A stretch of DNA of 64,000 nt, from positions 124,001 through 188,000 of the forward strand of contig VWPU01013478.1 of assembly GCA_013398955.1 (NCBI GenBank). Direction: 5' to 3'. Of the stretch, positions 27,658-41,434 are shown piece by piece. The position numbers and the translations under genes were made by a program. This stretch comes from Callaeas wilsoni. Lineage: Eukaryota; Chordata; Aves; Passeriformes; Callaeidae. The notes beneath the pieces are model-generated. The model made no database searches. It saw only the letters and a list, made by a program, of their open reading frames with translations, and was not told the DNA's origin. How positions within the stretch are numbered: the first letter of the stretch is position 1; every line of letters begins with the position of its first letter.

Positions 27658-30600
27658 TTTCTCCACATATACTACTGAGGCCTAAAAATCATAACCACAG
27701 CAATACAAAATAGCAGCTGTGTCCACAGAGGCAGCTGGATCAGGGATCTGCAATTGGTCTGGTGTCCACATAAAAGGAGTGATACAGCTGAGGTGAGGAA
27801 CTTCTCAGAAATCAAAAGCCGAAATTATATCTATTAGGAGGACATATTTGCCTGAATACTTTTAAATATTTATTTCAGTATGGCTGAATCAGCTTCATTT
27901 CCCTTCCCAGAACACTTTGTACTGCAGTGTTACGGATCATGTAAATGAGTTGTCTTGGGCCATCAATCTGAAGCTGGAGCCTCAACCTACAAAAGGCGTT
28001 CAAGCAACTACCACTTCAAAAGTATTGATCCACTGTCTACTGACTATTGGGAACTTGGGATTAGACCTAGAAAATCATCATTCTCTTGTCTCAAAAATAC
28101 AGCTTTCTATCATGCACTAGCTAGAGAGAAAGGGATTACACTTAACACTGGAACACACGCTTCAATCTCTCCTGATTCAAAAATAATTTTTAAAAACCCC
28201 AAAATAACTAGGCAATTCCAAAACCCTCACACTTTATAATTGAAAATATTTTTTAAATAAAAATAGTTGTAAATTTATGCAAGGCTATTTGGTACCATTT
28301 GGACAATATTAGACTAAGTACAAAAAAACCCTCTTCTTCCTGGTATGAGCAAACACCACATCCTCTTCAGCTTTTCTTTTGTGACATTGAATAAGTGTGT
28401 TTCCATCTCCTCTCGTACAGAGAGCTCTCCATTCCTCTAATGATCCTGGCTGGACATTCCAGTTTGCATCCACATCTTTTGATGTGAGTGATTAGAATTG
28501 CTCACAATGTACCCAGAGAGGTCCCTCGAGTGTCTGACCGGGAGTAGCAGGGCTCACCCTTCGGGAGCACTTCGCTGGATACACATTTCCTTTTCTCCTT
28601 GGCCATGTCCCACCTATGGCTCACTACACTTCCTATGTAGGAAAAGTGTGCAATCAATCCACCCCAATCCTCTTCTTCCCTGACTACTTCCAGCTATGAG
28701 CCTCTGGAAGAGATGCCTTAATTCCCAAGTGCCCAGACCAAGAGTATGTATTATTGATTCTCTATTACTTTGGTTTCCAAGCCTGCCCAGTTCTTTCTTT
28801 TATAATGTAAAATAACCATGTCAATAGTCCCTCCTAATTTTTTGTCATAAATAGATTTCTTCAACATAATCCCATTGTTTATGCCAAAGTCATTAATTAA
28901 AAAAAACACAAACAAAGAATTTTCTCCAAGTTAATCCTTAAGGAAATAATACCGTCCAACCAATGTTTGTCATAATGATTCACTGTTGACATATTTTAAA
29001 CCATTCCTTATGTGCTGTGTACATTTCTTAGCACTTATCATCATAACTAATAATTTGCCATTATTTCTTCCAGCCCCTAACTGTTTCCAGTATTAGATTT
29101 AAATTGCGAAGACCCCGGAGAAAAGTATAAAGTATTTAAAATTTCTCTGTAAATTCCTGTATTGAAATTATTAACTGTCTCATTCAACCCATGGGAGATG
29201 AATTTTCTCTTTTCTCTGTGCACAGATAGATCAAGATCCCAATTGCAGTGATAGTTTGAAGGTAAAGAGCAGACATAACTACAGAAGTAGAGCTTGCAAA
29301 AATATTCAAAATAGCTAACAAGTTAAACAGAAATCCAAAGAGATCCTACAACAGGGAGCTAAAGGTTTCTCAAGAAGGACTGCCTTATGTAAAACAAAGC
29401 CATGTTGTACTTCAGATTTCTTAAACATACCTCCTTTATATGGCAGTGTGTCTGAAACAGGTTGTTGATGAATCCTTACTATGGCCAGTTCTATTTATAA
29501 ATTCTCAATTTATTTTTGAAATTTTATCATCATAAAGTCCAGAGAGTAATTTTGTATTTCTGTGTTTCATTTAGGAATTCTCTTTGAAAAAACTCCACAA
29601 ACATTTAGCTCCTAAAAAGTAGCACCCTGCATGAACCTGGGTGAAGATTCTTTCAAAGACTTTCATCCCCACCCCAGCCCCAAGAAAAAGGAAAGAAAAC
29701 CAAACCTTCTACACAGGCTTTCCTTCAGAATCCAATCCTGTTCAGGAATGACTGGGGTTCACTGTTCCCTATTTCACACCTTTCTTACAAAACTACCTTA
29801 GCTCTCCCATCGCTAGGAAACATTCACTTCCCTTACCAAAGCTTATGCCCTCTCTATCTTCTCTTTCAAAGACCTTCTAAAATTCCTTTTTATGAGTTCT
29901 CTTGCTATTAATAAAACTTTCCACAGCTCCAAACGTCACTCTTTCACTATTTTAAAAAATACTGGGAAGCTGTTGCTGTTATCCAGCTCTCTAGAACACG
30001 GAACACCACAGCAGACTTTCACTACAAATGACATCTCATTAAAATTTAACACACTCATCAGATAAGAAAATCCTATCAACTCAGGATGAAAATACATAAA
30101 TATTTTTATGCTCAAGACTTATTCTATGTTTCATTTCCTCCTCTATAGTACTGGAGCTGGACTTTATTGCTCCTGTTCTCCCTAGGCCTGATTCTCGCAG
30201 TGGAGTGTATTTCTGAGGAGTTCCACAGCGTGTTTTTCCAGCTACATGTTTACAGTATCTTACAGAAAAGGATTTTGATATTAGATATATAGTATTTCAG
30301 TACTATTTTAAAATAAATACTAGTGCAAAAATGTAACCAAAAAATAGTTTAAGCACTTAATAAATAAAGTACCGTAAGTGAAATGACTTCTTGTACATCC
30401 CCTGGGATCCCAGACACAAATACCAGGAAAACAGTTTGAGAAGCAACCACAGAAATAGAAAGTTGAATATTGGATTAAAAATAGCCCAGAACAAATGAAT
30501 AGCAATCTTATTTAAACTTAGATTTAAGAATAAGATCATTTTATTCTGTAGTATTAACCATGTAAGTCAGATCTCACCATGAAAAGAAAAATAGCATCAG

Positions 30601-33600
30601 TAGCACATGAAAGCCATTAGAAGAAATATCAGTGGTAAGATTTCCAGGAAAACTGAAAAAGAGAATAAAAGCACAGACTTCTGTAGAGAAAGAAGCTCAT
30701 GACAGTGTATTAAAATGGATGCTACTTGTGAATATTGGTCATTGTAATATTGTGAATATTGTGGGATTTTGTCACCACAAGCTTTCTGTAAACCAAGGAG
30801 CAGGTGCTTAAAAGGGCCACTAGCTATACTGAAAGCTGGATCTTTATGTGTTTCCACATAAACATGTGAAGGTAAACAGCAGGAAAAGAAATCCAATTAA
30901 TAGTAAATTTTAGCCACAAAATTACTGTAAAGTAACTCTAATCATAGACTGGCAAGGATGAGATCCAGCTACCATAAAAGTAATATTATTGCATAAAACT
31001 GGACGTGCCATATTGGACTGCAGCTGTAATTCAACAATACAAATGTTCTGCCTCTGACAGCAATTTCAAACAGTCCTCCAGAGGCAGCCATAATCCCCAA
31101 AACTGACAAGGACAGATTACTCTGTCCATACATATTTTTACTTAGATCTCAATGTCTATATTTTCACCACCAATTAAGACGTGCCCCAAGAACATTTTCA
31201 GCACTGGACACATTCTCCATCCATGTGACTAACACAAAAGGTAAGAGAATCATGATAGGAGGCTTTGGCCCCTGTTTCATGCAGGGCACTGTTTGCTCCA
31301 AGCACACATCATTTGTGTATCGTAGGTGCAGTAATGGAAACTTCTGAAGCAGGTACCTCAGAAGACCTATGGAGCAGAAGGACAACACCTTAGCAAGGAG
31401 CTCCAAGACATCTTCATAATCATAGCTGGACCACCCAAGCACCTAAACCATTCGTCCAGTCCCCAGCCCATCCTTTAACACAATGATGAAGATTTAAGTA
31501 CATCATATGCAACCTATGTAAATTACCTTTACTTCTCAAAAATGCCCAAGTAATGCTGTTGGGAAAGTGACCCAGGTAAATAATATCAGCCATCCAATTG
31601 AGCTGATAGGCTCAGATTCAACTTTTTATTTCCTTTCCTCAAGTGCAAAGGGCTTCTGAGGTGGTGGAAATGGGCCTGATTAAGACCAATTCCAGTAAAA
31701 GTGGACCTCAGAATACTCCTACCCATTCCCCAAAAGCCTGTACCCACTTTAAAAATCCTTCCTTATAACCAGAAGGGTGTATGTCTTGTGGAAAAGGGCT
31801 TAATGTCATTCTAAACAAACACAGCAGCATAGCAAGAAATCTACAGCAAAGTGAGAGAGCTAAAGACATTAGGGCACATCCAAAGTCAACGAGCAATCAG
31901 CCAGACCTTCAGCTAATACAAATCAGCACTATCATCATGAACTTCTTTGGCTCAGAATCGTTTTCTAGACTTAAAGCACACAGACCACACGTGACTTCCT
32001 CCATCAAACTTTTCACAAGCCAAATCTCAGCCTCACCCATCTCCTTCTCCCTCAACCCCTCAGTTGTGTCCTGTTCCAGCACAGCTGGGCTTCATTACTG
32101 CACCCTCCTCAGCCCTGCGAAAGCACGTCCTGCACAAAGCTCAGCACTCCTTTGCGTCTTTCTTCGTGCTAGAGAAGCTTGAAAGCACCACCTAATGGCA
32201 CAAGCAACATTGTGAATATTGACTTTTTACACTGTTTCTAGAGTGTTCTATCGTAAGGAGATACAGCTTCATATAAGTAATTTCAGTGGCCACTTTCCAA
32301 AGAATGCAATCTACAAAAATGTGAAATACTATTTTATCCCACATCCAGGAAAAGGCATTGCACTTTACCAAGACATATTTATGCAAAGGCAAATCTTTCT
32401 ATATTGTATGTCAGAGCTCACAGATAACCTCAATTTGGCGTAAATATGGAGCTCATTAGTGCAGTGACCATAATTCCACATCTGTATTTAGAAGAGAACT
32501 GAGTGAACTGTACTGCAGAGAAGTTAATAAGAACATTTCTACTGTCAACTGCACATGAAAGAAAAAAAAATGTGCTGAACAAAACATTTTAAGAGCTCAG
32601 CTGTGGGCTGCCTTGTATCATTAGTACTTACTGAACAGAAATTGGAACATCAGGAAGCTGTGTGATTGCTTACTTTACCCAGAGTTTACCACTTGGCTAC
32701 TGTAATGTTCTCAGCTACTTTCAAGAGAACAAACTAAATGAAAAACTGTGATTTCATTCACAAGTTTGGAGTGGATTTTGGCAGGACACTACAGATTGCT
32801 GTGGTCAACCTCTGACTCTGAAGTAATCTGCCTGTTACTTTATTCAATCCTGAGCAGAAGACAGAAACACCCTGCACCTATTCACTCCATGAACAGCCAG
32901 AACAGCCGTCAGTGGGCTGTGTATGCCAATTTTACATCCTTTATATTTTAGTATGCAAACATGCCCACACATGGCACATCAGAATTAATGGAACAGATAT
33001 TGCTCCAGCACCATCCAATATTTTTATCTTTGTTAAAAGAAATTATGCAAGAGGAACAGATAATATTCTACTGCTTGCTAGTAAGAATTATATCTTCCAA
33101 TCTAGAGAGTTTCTTTTATGCTAAAATCAACATAATATTATAATATAATACTTCTGCAGGTAGAGAAATCAAGAAAAGAAGAAATTAAAGCACATAATCA
33201 CATTCCACAGCAAGTCAGTAGCAGATCTAGAAACATAATGCAGTATCCCAGCACTGTTCCAAAACTCTTACAGTATATGTCATGCCACGACTCTAAGAAA
33301 AGCAATAGCGTGGCTGGACATCATCTTCCCCAGTTCCAAATCCCTCTCAGATGAAAACTTAGAGATATTGGCAGTGCCATTCTTCTGGCTCCAACTGCTC
33401 AATCTGAGTTTATTAAAAATACCCAAACCAAACCAAACAATCAATTTCCTTTCTGAAAGTGAATACCCTGAATTTGTGTTTCCACCACTGTGCAGGAATA
33501 TAAGTTGCCTACATGCACTAGAGCTTGGAAATATCATATGTAAATAAAAATGTTGAGAGAATAAGAGTCATAAGAAAGAATGTCTCTTTTTCTTCAAAAG

Positions 33601-35024
33601 CATCAATATTAAAAGTGAGGGTGTTGGAACAACTTTGTCGTATACAGGAACTTTCTTCCATATAGGATTCAGAGCACTCAGCAGGATATGAATTTTAAAT
33701 ACCAAATGTATGACAACCAAGTATTCACATGTCACATGGTGTCTTGGGGTGATTGTCATGCCTCCACAGACACAAAGGAAAAACAGTGGTATTCCCCCTT
33801 AAAAATATTCAAATACAAATCAAAACATGAACGTACCTGTACAATATTTAATGCCATTTGTTCTTAACTACTGAGATACTGATGTCTCTAGCTATGTTTT
33901 TTTTTATTTAAATCTTAAAAAATCTCTTCTTTTGATCCCTATTTTAGTTTCCATTTGATTCTGCCATAATATTTGTCTTTGACAAGTGGCTACTAGATAA
34001 AGTTTTATTTACCTACTTCAAAATAAGCTGGTACTGAAGCTGTTTCCACAGGAGCTACCAAAAAACTGCACCTGTAAATTCTTATTGCTTAATACTTACA
34101 TTGGAGTTTCTCTATATAGCTTTATTGTCATGCTTTTCCCATCTGCTTTGGGCACGTTTCACTCCTCTTTGGAGCCTCAAGGTTGTCACTAAGACCACAT
34201 CCAATGCAGTTTGAAGTTTAACAAGGGCTTTGGAGTTTACAATGAAATATATTTCTGTTTGACTTCTCCATACTAACTGTATCTTAGTTTCATATTTGCT
34301 TTGTTTGAAATTTTTATCCTGATTGCACAGAATAAATAGTAACTAAATGAATAGAGAAGCAATTTGAGCCTGGTATCATTCATGACCAATCAACAGTGAA
34401 GGAAGAGTTCAATTCCTTTGTTGCAGATTGTAACATTTTTAAACCATGTTTTGACTTTTCTATAGGATTTCCTGTTTATATACACTAAACCACAACAATA
34501 TTTAGCATACTGAGAACTGTTTATATATCTTGTATTTAATAAATGCTTGCCGTGTTTATGTTTAAACCAGATAACACAGATGGCTTCCCCCTCCACAACT
34601 CTATAATAAATCTAAATTGTAACTCCCCATTTATTTTTACTGTCTTGACAAGACTTCTTTGAAATGATCATGTGTTTTATTTAAAGGATTTTTTTTTTCA
34701 GTTTTCCCATGTTAAAAGGAATCTCCTGGGAGGAAAAAAAAGGCACTTTCAAAACAAAGAAGTTCCATTAATAGAAAAATATTTTAAAATGGTAAAAAGG
34801 GAGTAGATTCAGAACTTACTATTTTTGTCTACAGATTGAACATAAAGGTTTGTCCTTTTTTTTTCTGAATTTTTATTCTTATAAGTAATATAAATTGGAC
34901 TGGTAGGAACCAATTTTTTGCTTAGGTTTTATAAAATGCATTTTAACTGAAGAATGAGGTTCCATTGAACAATAAAGCCCATTTTTTATTTCAGCTTTAC
35001 CAGTTCCACTGATGGTATGATTAT
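27658..35024. other. Non-coding DNA, one weak exon-like segment
   Basis: Mostly AT-rich with no recognisable feature. A 63-base segment at 28421-28483 lies between a good acceptor (TCTCGTACAG) and a good donor (GAT|GTGAGT), is open in two frames and is a multiple of three, but has no CpG enrichment. A CpG-bearing patch at about 28520-28570 has no splice context. A short A/C tract lies at 33421-33440. Confidence 0.45.
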
Positions 35025-35130
35025 CCATGACTTAGCAGGTAGAGGACTGGAAACTGGAAAGTCCACGCTCTACTTTTGTTTCTGGCACTCCCTATTGCTT
35101 CATCTTAGTTTCTCTAAAATTCACTGGCAT
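35025..35130 (+). repeat. Relic of a MIR-like tRNA-SINE (plus strand)
   Basis: The order of short blocks matches the head and core of ancient amniote SINEs: CTTAGCAGGTAGAGGACTGG (tRNA-like A-box region), then a CTCTAC block, TCTGGCACTCCCTATTGCTT (core), then CATCTTAGTTTCTCTAAA, corresponding to the usual 'cctcagtttccc' block. It is strongly diverged, so the insertion is old. The exact family cannot be given without a library search. Confidence 0.5.
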
Positions 35131-35273
35131 TACAGAAGGAACAACATATTAGGTTTTGTCTGTCCAAATTTCATGATAAAACACAAATATACAAGTTATC
35201 CAAACCAGAACAAGACAAAGTCCTCAGCTCCATCATGGCATAGATCATATCTCCGTACCAGACAATTTCCACC

Positions 35274-35406
35274 TTATGTGCCCCTAAAGTCACGAATTTC
35301 GTGCACAGCAGCCAAGAGCCAGGGCTTCCCAAGACACTGTAAGCCATCAAAAGAAGCAGCCAGCCTGGGAGAAACGGGCAGGTCAGACTTCACATGGACA
35401 GCCCAG
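35274..35406. other. Candidate exon island, strand uncertain
   Basis: A CpG-bearing, GC-rich island readable as an exon on either strand. Minus strand: a strong acceptor (GCCCGTTTCTCCCAG) opens at 35364 in phase 2 and reads LAASFDGLQCLGKPWLLAAV, then HEIRDFRGT, with a stop at 35274-35276, as a last exon would. Plus strand: an acceptor (TTATGTGCCCCTAAAG) opens at 35290 and a CCCAG|GTGTGT donor closes at 35406. That gives 117 bases and 38 whole codons in the phase-2 frame (HEFRAQQPRARASQDTVSHQ and on); a phase-0 frame is also open. No domain is recognisable either way. Base composition by codon position looks slightly better on the minus strand. It lies just 3' of the SINE relic at 35.0 kb. Confidence 0.28.
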
Positions 35407-35409
35407 GTG

Positions 35410-38400
35410 TGTCCTCCTGCCCAGAGGCAGAAATGGAGCACCCTATGAGGTAATGGAGGGAGGCCAAGCTCCATCAGTTTTATTGCTCAGGAAGGGCTCA
35501 GCTGCAGAAGAGGATCCACAAGAGAGGTATCACACACATTGCAGACTTTTTATTGTTTGTATTGATGCAGGGCAGAATGGCTGGTGGTAAGCAATTTCTT
35601 TTCCTTTAAAGTATTTACTCAATTCTTGTAACAATGAAAATGGGCATTACACCAGCAAGTGACCCTACAGCAGAAAACTGACAAACTATATAGAGAGTAT
35701 CTAGAGCTCAATGTCTACATAGGCATACATGCCTGCCACCATTCATATTTCCGTGTTGCCAGGAGCCACCAAGACTGTTGGCAGTGCTGATCTTTTTTTC
35801 CATATTACATTTTCCCCTCATGAATCAATGCTTATGACATTTTAGCCAGCCTTGAGAGAAGTTAGAAGAAGCAACTAGTCTATAAAGTCCCCATTATTCT
35901 AAACTTATAAAGGAACTAAATATCAATTTTTGTCTTTCATGGACTAAAAATGTTCTTTATTTAATAGTACAGCAGTATACCTGAGAGTCCAGCCATCCTT
36001 TCACATCACTCCATCTGATGAAATACATCCTGATTTTCCTGATTTAAACCAATATAAGGGTTGAATCACATTAAGATTGACAAAACATACTTAAAGCTCC
36101 ATGGAGCTGAACAGGAGACTACATATGGTCTGTAAGAAGCAAAAATTAAGACATCATGTCTAAAAAAAAAAGACAGAACAACTCTCAGGTTTTAGCTTAG
36201 CTGAAATCTGCATGTTTGCTAAATGACCAGAGTTAAGAGCATTGGCACAGACATTACAGTCTCCTAATGTTTTTCCTTCTGAAGTAACCAGCGTGCACTT
36301 GCCTCAGCTAGTGAGGATAGTGAAGCTTTCCAGCATAAGAACCAAAGTTTATTTCACTTTGGTAAAGATATCTAAAAAAAAAAAAAAAGTTCTATTGGAA
36401 TGCTAAAGCATTCCGACTGAATTCAAGAAAGAAGCTAAGTTATTAACTCTTTAGGTTCTTCCAGTTTTTGAAGTGAGGAGGGAGACTTTCTATTACTTCA
36501 AAGGAAGTCAGACCTAACTCTCACCGAGTGTGGGTGAAGGCTGGGCACTAAAACCTCCAAATACACATAGAAGAGAACAATATTTTGTGCTCAGACTAAA
36601 TACACTCCATAGAAACAACTCAGTGATGGCAAGTCATAACACTAGACATTTGACACACATATACAAAAAAAACAAAAAGAAATTTCATGGGAACTGAAAC
36701 TAACTCATTAATTTGGTTCTAGTTTGCTAAATTCTGTCCAACAATATTTTTTTAAAATATCATATGTCAAAAGAGTTCATGACCCATTGACTAACACTGC
36801 AATGCATTAACAAATGCATTTTGGTTTGCACATGATGTCTTAGAAGATAACGATGCCTTCGCAAATATGATACCAGCTGTAATCACACATCTGAGAAAGG
36901 ATTTGTACCTTACCCTGAGAGCTCCAGGTTGGGTCTCTCATCCTGTGGTTCAGGATTGTCCTAATTACTGGCCTGTGATATTCCTGGATGGGTGGGCACA
37001 ATCTCTTCCATGAAAACAGATCATCTAAATGATATAAAATCTGTAGAAATTGCTCATAAAGAACAAAGAAATTATCTGAAAAAAATAGCAGTGGTCACAG
37101 AAGGCCACCATTAACTCATGATAAAAAGAAAATACTGGCTATAGTTATTCAGAGAATGTAGCTCACCAAGAACCCCTTTTCTAAATATCCAAGAGATCTC
37201 TTGTGCCAAGAAGGAAAACACATTATTTTAAAGTTGGCCAGGTCAATGGAATACATGGTTGGAAAGATATCAGCTGTGTAGAAATAATGAACTCTTTCCA
37301 TCCCCTTTACATATTTCAGTATCTTTAATTCAGATAAATTTTGCAGTGGAAAAAAACTTGTCAGGTATTTTCTGGGTCATTTATATTGGTTGCCTCCTTT
37401 TTTTTCGAATGTGTATGTCTGTCCCTTTCTCCACGTATTACAACTCCACTATAAAAATCAGGTATTGCTTAACAGTTAAAGGATCCTGTTCCAAATAATT
37501 TGACAAACTTCTGGAAGAAGCACTTGAAGAGGCCCAAGCAATTCAGTGCCAAACCCCCTCCTACTTCCATGCTCAGTAGAGGAGCTGCCAGGACACATCA
37601 AAATTACAACTGTGCCACATGACTTCATAAGAGCTCCATCTTGAAGACCCTTTTAGGGTTATTGTGCATTACTCCATCAGTCTGCAAAGCAGGCTGGTCT
37701 TAAATGAAAGATTGGGGTGGCGGTGACAGTATCCTTATGAACATCATAAACTCTTTATGACACTTTCACAGATACCTCTTAGGTTATTTTATAGTTCTGC
37801 CACTAAAAGCAAAACTTGCACAAATAGGTTTAGGCTGGCAATACAAGACAGTAAAGCACAAAGCCTAAGAGAAGCAGATGCAATTTCATCTTTAAAACGT
37901 TTCAGTTGACTTTATGGATTTTAGAATTTACTATTTGATTTTGCTGCACAGCAACAAAGACTACATGTGAAGCAAGAACACTTTCATAAAAGGCCAAATA
38001 TATCCTTTTATACCATTTCTACATTGTCTTTAATTTAAAACAGTTCAGTAAAAAAGGCAGATCACTACATGAAGATATGCATTGTGGTAAGCAGCTCTAA
38101 TGATTCAGTACTGATAAAGTCAGACGTGTGTTTAAAGGCCTCTCCACAATTAAGCTCCGTTTAAAGCTTTGTAGAAAGCACTTTGGCACATGCAACCACC
38201 TCTTAAAAGGCCTCCTAGCCAGGAGTTACACTGGCTGCTCACTGCTGAGCACAGATCACTAGAGCAGAGGACAGCACAACAGAGAGCACCTTCTTGTGCA
38301 CCGAGCCAGGGTCTCATCTTCCCAGGGCTGGAGTACAGCTTTCACACACGTAAACCACTCTGCCCTCCAGGCAGGAGTGCAGCTAGGACTCTCCTTTACT

Positions 38401-41270
38401 TACATGGATTTTGGCCAATGGAATGTTGACAGAACCAAGCATTTGGGAAGTTTTATTTCTGCATATATTCCCAGAAAGGGGAAACTTTAAACCATGCTTT
38501 ATGCTGGTGAAGGTAAAACACCTAACTGCCTCTCTGCTTCCAGACATTTATTAGGCTGACTTTACCAAACCAGGCAAAATAACAGATAAAAGGGGATGGA
38601 CTCATCTTTTTATAACAACATTTGTTAGCAATAGCTTTCCACAACATTTTTTTCCCAGAAAATCCATCAACTAAAACATTTTTTTGGTCATCATCACCAG
38701 CTTGCACATACATACATGAGTAGGAGACAAATCAGTTCCTGCATCACAGAACAGAGAACACAAAATTCACAGAGACGAGACTTGGAATTTGCAGATCTAC
38801 ACTGAAACCCCACCACTCACACTGCTGACAGATGACACCCATGGCCTCCCTGCTCTCCTCACAAAGCAGCAGAGCACGTATTCCCTGCCTTCAGGCCTAA
38901 CACAGAAAGGCCAGGTGTCAGGCGTAAGGAGTTAGCAAAGTAGAAGTTGCTTCTTTCTTTTTCCACAAAACAGCACATGAAAAAATTGGAGCTCCTGCTC
39001 CAAAGCATAGGGCCTCTAACATAAAAGTTCCCTGAAATATATCTTCCTTTCTTAAAAAAAAAAATTATGAAAACACATTCCCTCAGAATTCAATGCAAAG
39101 TTCTAATTAAAATCTTGCATGATTTTTCCATTTCAGACAGGCAACCATCATGGAAAACAGCAGCACGGCAGAGCACACCAAAATAGGGCATTGTTGCAAC
39201 CATCCAGAAAGAGTCACAGGAAACAAACATCCAGCTCCAGGTCTGCACTCCAGAACACTCGAGAGCAGCCCACAGCTTCAGCTCTCTGATAATTAATTTG
39301 GTACTTACAGTCAACTGGACCAAAATCTTGATCCTGTTCAAGTCAGTAGCGTAAGTCCCAAGTCTCTGCTCTTCTGTAGCTCCCTGGCCCCAGTTTAGCT
39401 TGGGGATATTTCACTAAAAAAGGTTTGAATGTTTCAAATGTGCCTATTACTATCCATCAGTAGGACAAATTTATATTTCTCCTAAATGCCTGGTATTAAT
39501 CACATGAAATAAGAATAATTTACCCCATATATCCATTCAGGACCTAAGTGGTTTTCTCTGGAAACATCAGCTTTATTGTGTTGTGGGATAGAGAAAAAAG
39601 CTGTAAAACATCCGCTTCTGCATTGAATTTGGACACTTTCTGAAATAAAATCCCATCTCCTTTACTGAATTTAATAATTGATCCAAATACTTTTCTTGAA
39701 AGACATTTTTCTTCTGGCCCAGACAAAGGTAACAAGAGTCCTGAATCATCCATTAATTTCTTCATTTTTCACACATTTAAACTTAAATCTCATAACAGTT
39801 TAGTTCTGACGCCGAGGGGAAATGACCACGCAAGTCTGATGGATTGTCAAAGAAAAAAGCATTTAACTTTATGGTGTTTTCTCAGACCAAAGTCTTCCCT
39901 TCAAAGGCTTTAATAAAGGTTTCATTTAGAAATAAAATAAGTTTTTTTTAATTTAAACTCTTAATTAAATACTGACAGTGTTCCCAGTAATAATGCAAGG
40001 AAAAAAGTCCTATCAGGCTGTCTTCAGGGTACGAATTAATAGCTCTCACTCAATGAATCAAAGTTCCTTGATAACAACCGAGAAGAAAGACCAAAAAACA
40101 CACTATTTTTTGGGTGACTCATGCCAAAAAAAGTACTTTGCTTTACTATACAACCACAAAAATAAATGAGTTCTTTATCCAAATTGAAACATCCAGCCAT
40201 GCTGTAGCACAAGTAAATAACACTGCTGGAAACAAGAGTGTGGAACGTGAGGAAGGTTAACAATTCTGTGACTCCGTTAATGCATTATGTGTGTAAGGCA
40301 GTGCAGGATCTTGCCAGCCACAGCACAGATTCCACCCATCAGTAAGGGACATTCATGAGCACTTTAAATTGACTAAACTTCTGTGACTAAACTTCTTAAT
40401 CTTCTAAGTAACAAGAAACTTGCTAAAGGTTTTCTTTCCCCCTTAACATCTTATGTCTGATACGCCACTGTTCTGCACAGTTACACAGCACAAACGGAAT
40501 TCCACCAGCACATTCCCATACATGGGCAGAAGCTCTGCCATGCTTAGAGTACTGTAGGTACAACAAGAAATTCAAAGAATTTTAATTTCTTGCCCTGCTC
40601 CTAATAATAAACATGCTTTGTACCTCTTTTACAAGCAGACAATTTACATTACTCATTTAATGCCACTGGCCCCATGACTCCAAATCTTTATCTGCATCAC
40701 TACTCTCAAACCTATTACTGACATTTAATACTTACGGGAGAGGGAAAAGCCATGACCTCTTCCATCAGGAAGTTGTTCATCACTGGATTTTATCCAAGGG
40801 GAATGTTAATGATGATACAGAAAAGTGGTTAACCATTTTTCTTAAATATAAAAAGCATCTCCTCTTAAGGATATGCTTCCGTCTTACTGTGGGAAATACA
40901 CTAAGAGGCAACATATTAACCTTGGTTTGTTTGTATGAACTCTTATCTTCAAATGTGGGCAAAACAGCTCCAAAATTCTTCTACCTGACAGCTGAGGGAT
41001 TGCTCCAATATGTGCGTTCAAGACAAAAGTAAGATTTAAACTGATTATGTGAGGAATGGGACCAGGCCCCTGCGCATACATTGCAAGCATACTCCACATG
41101 GCAGCACCGAGAGAAACTCTTGGGAAGAGCACATAAGCACACTCTCTAGAGCCCCTCTGCTTTGCCCACTAGCTATGACTGACCTCGACTAGGAGTGCCA
41201 GAGGGCACATCTCTGCCTATTCCCCTTAACATCCTAGCAGACGCAGGCAGTGCCCTCTGCCTCCATCTCA
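35410..41270. other. AT-rich non-coding DNA
   Basis: No gene is supported. Small features only: a 15-base A run at 36374-36388 followed by a hairpin with 8-base arms GGAATGCT/AGCATTCC at 36397-36414, and a 14-base tandem duplication of TGACTAAACTTCT at 40370-40396. Confidence 0.55.
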
Positions 41271-41274
41271 ATGA

Positions 41275-41430
41275 CATTCCGGAGGCTGCTCAATATTTTG
41301 TTGGCTTTTTTGACCACCACACAATGACACAGTAATTTTAGGGAACTGTAAATTATGCCTTAATGACCTCTTTCCTGAGCTTTAACTGCCAGCCCCAAGT
41401 CCAAAATCATGCAGGCATTACCTGTGCTGC
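41275..41430 (-). mobile_element. Eroded CR1-like LINE fragment (element on minus strand)
   Basis: The plus strand carries, in order, a GCTGCTCAATATTTTGTTGG block, a CTTTTTTGACCACCACACAA block and a GACCTCTTTCCTGAG block, ending near CCAAAATCATG. This is the reverse-complement text of the 3' part of CR1 and related amniote LINEs, where 'gcagcccaatatg..ttggccttcttggc' precedes 'ggtccttttctgc'. It is heavily diverged and has no frame of its own. It is older than the copy at 52.9 kb. The assignment is from pattern memory. Confidence 0.5.
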
Positions 41431-41434
41431 TCTC

